64,000 nt of DNA from positions 1 through 64,000 of the forward strand of contig NZ_SUMC01000033.1 in the NCBI RefSeq assembly GCF_005047355.1, in the 5' to 3' direction. The DNA is from Actinacidiphila oryziradicis (lineage in GTDB: Bacteria; Actinomycetota; Actinomycetes; Streptomycetales; Streptomycetaceae). The translations under genes and the position numbers were made by a program. Within the stretch, counting starts at the first letter, position 1. Each line of letters starts with the position of its first letter. A model generated the notes under the pieces. That model had not been told where the DNA came from, did no database searches, and saw only the letters and a list, made by a program, of their open reading frames with translations. Below are positions 60,557 through 64,000 of this stretch, one piece after another.

Positions 60557-61240
60557 TCATCGGAGGATGTTGACCGCACGGGCCACGACGAGGGCCACGA
60601 CGACAAGGGAGATGGCGGACTGCACGAGCATCAGGAGCTTTGCCCAGCGGGACAGGGGCATCGTGTCCGTGGGGCTGAAGGCTGTCGCGTTGGTATAGGA
60701 GACGTACAGGTAGTCGAAAAAGGTGGGCTCCCAATCCCTGCTGGCGATCTCCGGTGTCTGCATCTGGGGGAAGAGGAAGTCGGGGTTGGGCTGGTGCGCG
60801 TGCGCCCGGGCGACAGGACCTCCGCGGTCGAATTCCCAATACCACAGGGCGAAAACCACGACGTTGGTGCCCCAGATCGCCGCTCCCTCGAAGAGCAGCG
60901 GGCCGGCGGTGCGGCCTTCGCTGCCCGTAATCAGACCATGGATGAGCAGGGACAGCGACCAGGCGTTGGCCACGCTCGCGATCGCGGCCAAGCCCAGGGA
61001 GGTGGCCCGGAGCGGCGCGGACTCCCGGTTGATCCTCGCTGGATTGAGCACGAGAAGGGCCACGAGGAAGGCTCCTTCCAGGGCAGGCAGCAGCCAGTGA
61101 GGGTGAAGGGTGAGCCTTTGGGGCTCCGCCAGTTGCGCGCCGATGATGAGGGCGATCACTGCTGCCACCTGCCATCGGTGCTCGCCCTCAGTCGGCCGCC
61201 GCCACGCGGGTGCCGCAGTATCGTGCCGAGCGCCGTCCAT
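60557..61240 (-). CDS. DUF1345-like membrane protein
   Basis: A 227-residue protein with about five hydrophobic segments. The pattern FDYLYVSYTNATAFSPTDTM followed by a helix resembles the two-helix pore region in DUF1345 and potassium-channel-like proteins. No strict GYG filter is present. The function is unknown; membrane transport is plausible. It converges with yceI. Confidence 0.75.
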   Translation of the reverse strand: MDGARHDTAAPAWRRPTEGEHRWQVAAVIALIIGAQLAEPQRLTLHPHWLLPALEGAFLVALLVLNPARINRESAPLRATSLGLAAIASVANAWSLSLLIHGLITGSEGRTAGPLLFEGAAIWGTNVVVFALWYWEFDRGGPVARAHAHQPNPDFLFPQMQTPEIASRDWEPTFFDYLYVSYTNATAFSPTDTMPLSRWAKLLMLVQSAISLVVVALVVARAVNILR

Positions 61241-61386
61241 GACGATCAGTGTCCCTCCGCGGCGCCGTTCGTGCTGACGGGCGCGCTGATCGCGTGGACG
61301 ATGCCCGGGTACCTCACTGCTGGCGGAGGCTGCGGCCGCACAGCAGATCGTGGGCGCGCACGGCGAACCACAACTCGGCTATGTGC

Positions 61387-61662
61387 TCACTGCGGTTGAG
61401 TCCCCATTAGGGTCTGCTTGTGCATGTGCAGGTCTTCGGCGGCCAGTTGCCAGGACCGGTTGCGCACCAGCACGGTCCGCAGGGTGCGGAGGTGGTCGGT
61501 GCCGCGCTCGGCGTCGTGGTCGAGGAGTGGGCCGGGCACTCGGGACACCAGGGACTGGGCCTCGGTCGGTGTACGGGGCAGCAGCAGCACGGTCCCGTTC
61601 CCGTAGCGGATCAGCCGCCGTTCTTCGGCCTCTGCGGCGCCCGCCACCATCGACAGGAGCTC
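61387..61662 (-). pseudogene. PucR-family regulator fragment
   Basis: Carries EAEERRLIRYGNGTVLLLPR and SWQLAAEDLHMHKQTL, typical of the end of PucR-type regulators. The HTH is cut after HKQTL, where the usual RIRRIEELTG helix is missing. The N-terminal PucR and GGDEF-like parts are absent too. It is divergent from an agmatinase fragment. Confidence 0.7.
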
Positions 61663-61665
61663 GCC

Positions 61666-61910
61666 ATGCCCACGCCATCCGCAGGCCCCGATCCGGTCGG
61701 CCCGCTGGACGCCCAGCGGGTCCCCCGCTTCTTCGGGCCGGGTACCTTCGCCCGGCTGCCGGAGATCCACCGGGTCAACGGCTACGACCTCGCGATACTC
61801 GGCGTCCCCTTCGACGCGGTCACCTCCTACCGGCCCGGCGCACAGTTCGGCCCGGATGGCCGTACGGCAGGCGTCCCGGAATCTGCCGCGCCGTGCCGGG
61901 CCGCCACAGC
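61666..61910 (+). pseudogene. Agmatinase (ureohydrolase) N-terminal fragment
   Basis: ATG 61666 with GGAG upstream starts MPTPSAGPDPVGPLDAQR, then FFGPGTFARLPEI and LAILGVPFDAVTSYRPGAQF, the N-terminus of agmatinase-type ureohydrolases. A frameshift occurs at GPDG; the next conserved piece VRQASRNL is in another frame, after which the gene stops. All manganese-binding motifs are missing. Confidence 0.75.
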
Positions 61911-62209
61911 CGCCGTCACGGCGTGTCCAGTGCCGGTGAGAGGCATGGCGTCCTTTCGGCACGGGAGAGGTTACGGGCGAGGGGCAGCTCACAGGGCCCG
62001 GAGCTGCCAGGACCGCCCAGGGCGGTCGTGGGCCGGAGGCAGCCCTGCCTAGTCGGCGCTGTAAGCGGGCCCAACTCCGACGGAGCCCCGCCACGATGCC
62101 CCGGCAGATCCGCCGCACAGCCTGCGGTGCGCCCGGTGCCGCTCCCCCGGTACGGCCGGGGAAGCGGCCGTCGGCACGCCGGGGACGGAGAGCGGCGCAC
62201 TTCCTACCG
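61911..62209. other. Spacer without recognisable gene
   Basis: GC-rich sequence without a supportable gene. It probably contains remnants of the agmatinase region. Confidence 0.45.
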
Positions 62210-62223
62210 ACCGAACATTCGGT
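62210..62223. promoter_or_regulatory. Palindrome upstream of paa operon (possible TetR/PaaR operator)
   Basis: ACCGAACATTCGGT is a 14-bp palindrome with six-base arms around CA, 70 bases before the paaA start. The surrounding CTACCG and GGTTAG bases extend the symmetry. Actinobacterial paa operons are usually repressed by a TetR-type PaaR. Confidence 0.6.
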
Positions 62224-62293
62224 TAGCATGGGAATGCGAGTCAGCACCCCCACAGGCAGACGCACGGGCTGCCAAGAGTCCCGGAGGCATGCG

Positions 62294-63232
62294 ATGTCCC
62301 TTCAGGCACAGTTCGACGACACGATCCGGCGGGATCACCGGATCGAGCCGCGCGACTGGATGCCCGAGGGGTACCGCAAGACCCTGATCCGGCAGATCGC
62401 CCAGCACGCGCATTCCGAGATCATCGGGATGCAGCCCGAGGGCGAGTGGATCACCCGGGCGCCGTCGCTGCGCCGCAAGGCGATCCTGCTGGCCAAGGTG
62501 CAGGACGAGGCGGGCCACGGCCTGTATCTGTACTCCGCCGCCGAGACCCTGGGCGCGGACCGGGCGGATCTCACCGAGCGGCTCATCGGTGGACGGCAGA
62601 AGTACTCCTCGATCTTCAACTACCCCACGCCGAGCTTCGCCGATGTGGGCGTGATCGGCTGGTTCGTGGACGGCGCGGCGATCTGCAACCAGGTGCCGCT
62701 GTGCCGCAGCTCGTACGGGCCGTATGCGCGCGCCATGGTGCGGATCTGCAAGGAGGAGTCCTTCCACCAGCGGCAGGGGTACGAGCTGCTGCTGACGATG
62801 ATGCGCGGCACCGAGGCGCAGCGGTCCATGGTGCAGGACGCCGTCGACCGGTGGTGGTGGCCGTCACTGATGATGTTCGGACCGCCGGACACGGACTCGC
62901 CCAACACGGCGCAGTCGATGGCCTGGCGGATCAAGCGGCATACCAATGACGAGCTGCGCCAGCGCTTCGTGGACATGACGGTGCCGCAGGCGGAGTTCCT
63001 GGGGGTCACCCTGCCCGATCCGGAGCTGCGCTGGAGCGCCGAGCGGGGCTGCCACGACTTCGGCACCCCGGACTGGGCGGAGCTGCGCCGGGTGATCGAC
63101 GGCGACGGACCGTGCAACGCGGAGCGGATAGCCCGGCGGCGGGATGCGCACGAGGGCGGTGCCTGGGTACGGGAGGCGGCGAGCGCGCACGCGGCCAAGC
63201 GGGCGGCGCAGGCGGAGAGGAGCGCGGCATGA
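62294..63232 (+). CDS. paaA: Phenylacetyl-CoA 1,2-epoxidase, catalytic subunit PaaA
   Basis: The di-iron subunit of the multicomponent oxygenase that epoxidises phenylacetyl-CoA. It has 312 residues. The iron ligands are seen in LAKVQDEAGHGLYLY and MVRICKEESFHQRQGYEL; the RRKAILLAK and WWWPSLMMFGPPDTDS segments are also conserved. ATG 62294 has GGAGG six bases upstream. It is followed by paaB (4-base overlap) and paaC. Confidence 0.96.
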   Translation: MSLQAQFDDTIRRDHRIEPRDWMPEGYRKTLIRQIAQHAHSEIIGMQPEGEWITRAPSLRRKAILLAKVQDEAGHGLYLYSAAETLGADRADLTERLIGGRQKYSSIFNYPTPSFADVGVIGWFVDGAAICNQVPLCRSSYGPYARAMVRICKEESFHQRQGYELLLTMMRGTEAQRSMVQDAVDRWWWPSLMMFGPPDTDSPNTAQSMAWRIKRHTNDELRQRFVDMTVPQAEFLGVTLPDPELRWSAERGCHDFGTPDWAELRRVIDGDGPCNAERIARRRDAHEGGAWVREAASAHAAKRAAQAERSAA

Positions 63233-63522
63233 GCGGTATGAAGGGCGAATGGCCGCTGTACGAAGTGTTCGTGCGCGGCAAGCGCGGGCTGAATCATGTG
63301 CATGTGGGCTCGCTGCACGCCGCGGACGAGCGGATGGCGCTGACCAACGCGCGGGACGTCTACACCCGGCGAAATGAGGGCGTGTCCATCTGGGTGGTGC
63401 GCAGCGACGCCATCACCGCCTCCACGCCGGACGAGAAGGACCCCTTCTTCGCCCCCAGCGGAGACAAGGTCTACCGGCATCCGACCTTCTACGAGATCCC
63501 CGAAGACGTCCCCCATATATAG
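63229..63522 (+). CDS. paaB: Phenylacetyl-CoA epoxidase subunit PaaB
   Basis: A 97-residue small subunit of the epoxidase: WPLYEVFVRGKRGLNHVHVG, MALTNARDVYTRRNEGVSIW and FYEIPEDVPHI match the family along its whole length. The start overlaps the paaA stop (ATGA). It bridges the PaaAC core. Confidence 0.96.
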   Translation: MSGMKGEWPLYEVFVRGKRGLNHVHVGSLHAADERMALTNARDVYTRRNEGVSIWVVRSDAITASTPDEKDPFFAPSGDKVYRHPTFYEIPEDVPHI

Positions 63523-63531
63523 GAGCAGCGC

Positions 63532-64000
63532 ATGAGCAACGACCATGTGTACCTGTCCCTGGCGGAGGCCTCCTCCGAGGGCGATGCGCACTGGGCGTTC
63601 GGGACCGGCTTCCAGGACCCGCTGCACGGCGTTGACACGGCGGTGCCGGCGGGGGTGGATCGCGCCGGTCTGGCCGCGTACTGCCTGGCGCTGGGTGATG
63701 ACGCCCTGGTGCTGGCGCAGCGGCTCGCGCAGTGGTGCACCCACGCCCCGGAGCTGGAGGAGGAGGTGGCGCTGGCCAACATCGGCCTCGACCTGCTGGG
63801 ACAGGCCCGGCTGCTGTACTCCCGGGCCGGGCAGGCCGACGGGTCCGGGCGTACGGAGGATGACTTCGCGTACTTCCGCGACGCGGGCGACTTCCGCAAT
63901 GTGCGGCTGGCCGAGTTGCCGAACGGCGACTTCGCCTTCTCCACGGCCCGGCTGCTGGTGCTGTCCGCCTGGCGGCTGGCCCTCTTCCAGCGGCTGGCCG
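63532..64000 (+). CDS. paaC: Phenylacetyl-CoA epoxidase subunit PaaC, cut by window end
   Basis: The first 156 residues of the structural ferritin-like subunit: YCLALGDDALVLAQRLAQWC, ELEEEVALANIGLDLLGQAR, YFRDAGDFRNVRLAELPNGD. AGGAG lies six bases before ATG 63532, nine bases after paaB. The gene continues beyond position 64000. Confidence 0.95.
   Translation, partial: MSNDHVYLSLAEASSEGDAHWAFGTGFQDPLHGVDTAVPAGVDRAGLAAYCLALGDDALVLAQRLAQWCTHAPELEEEVALANIGLDLLGQARLLYSRAGQADGSGRTEDDFAYFRDAGDFRNVRLAELPNGDFAFSTARLLVLSAWRLALFQRLA

Overview
The window is high-GC actinobacterial DNA, almost certainly from a Streptomyces. The evidence is a mycothiol ligase (mshC), a long sortase-anchored chaplin next to a short chaplin, an LLM-type F420-dependent oxidoreductase, several secreted proteins with Tat or Sec signals, GTG starts, and a DasR-type operator before a chitinase. 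No rRNA operon, CRISPR array or intact insertion sequence is visible. One tRNA (Leu, anticodon GAG) is present.

Layout. (1) 1-2033: decayed genes (GntR/UTRA fragment, an Lrp/AsnC remnant divergent from a broken azlD, possible transposase scrap). (2) 2034-18317: a peptide deformylase, then a carbohydrate locus. It holds two secreted SGNH esterases, a GH95 alpha-L-fucosidase, a GH27 alpha-galactosidase with a C-terminal carbohydrate-binding module, a sugar ABC importer (binding lipoprotein and two permeases), a collapsed ROK regulator, an intracellular GH36 alpha-galactosidase and a second GH27 enzyme with a ricin-type domain. (3) 18380-27800: a patchy accessory stretch with small metabolic genes (SDR, cyanase, Mut7-C nuclease-like protein, inorganic pyrophosphatase, quinone-type oxidoreductase, DinB, DUF2267) separated by gene fragments and empty spacers. 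(4) 27819-36197: an L-fucose catabolic operon with its own RbsABC-type importer and a FadR-type regulator at its distal end; the lactonase of the pathway is broken. (5) 36307-53550: a compact, mostly intact core block: PAC2 protein, mshC with its three usual neighbours, CorA, a ferritin-like protein, LLM oxidoreductase, aldo-keto reductase, a helicase-like protein without helicase motifs, chpC/chpH chaplins, an M20 peptidase and tRNA-Leu. (6) 53551-55721: a graveyard of five gene fragments directly behind the tRNA, beginning with a serine-recombinase C-terminus, which looks like the residue of integrative elements. (7) 55788-61240: membrane acyltransferase-like protein, chitinase with DasR box, MarR/YceI pair and a membrane protein. 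(8) 61387-64000: truncated PucR/agmatinase pair, then the start of the phenylacetyl-CoA epoxidase operon paaABC, which runs off the end.

How it fits together. The two sugar regions are complementary. The secreted fucosidase, galactosidases and esterases could strip fucosyl/galactosyl side chains from plant or algal polysaccharides. The MalEFG-like importer and GH36 would take in and cut galacto-oligosaccharides, and the second importer plus the dehydrogenase and dehydratase would oxidise released L-fucose. The dedicated regulators are unequal: the FadR-type protein is intact, whereas the ROK protein of the galactoside importer has lost its middle and its reading frame. Pseudogenes and fragments are unusually dense outside the 36-53.5 kb core block. 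The short chaplin (chpH position) is frameshifted by a clean 7-bp tandem duplication.
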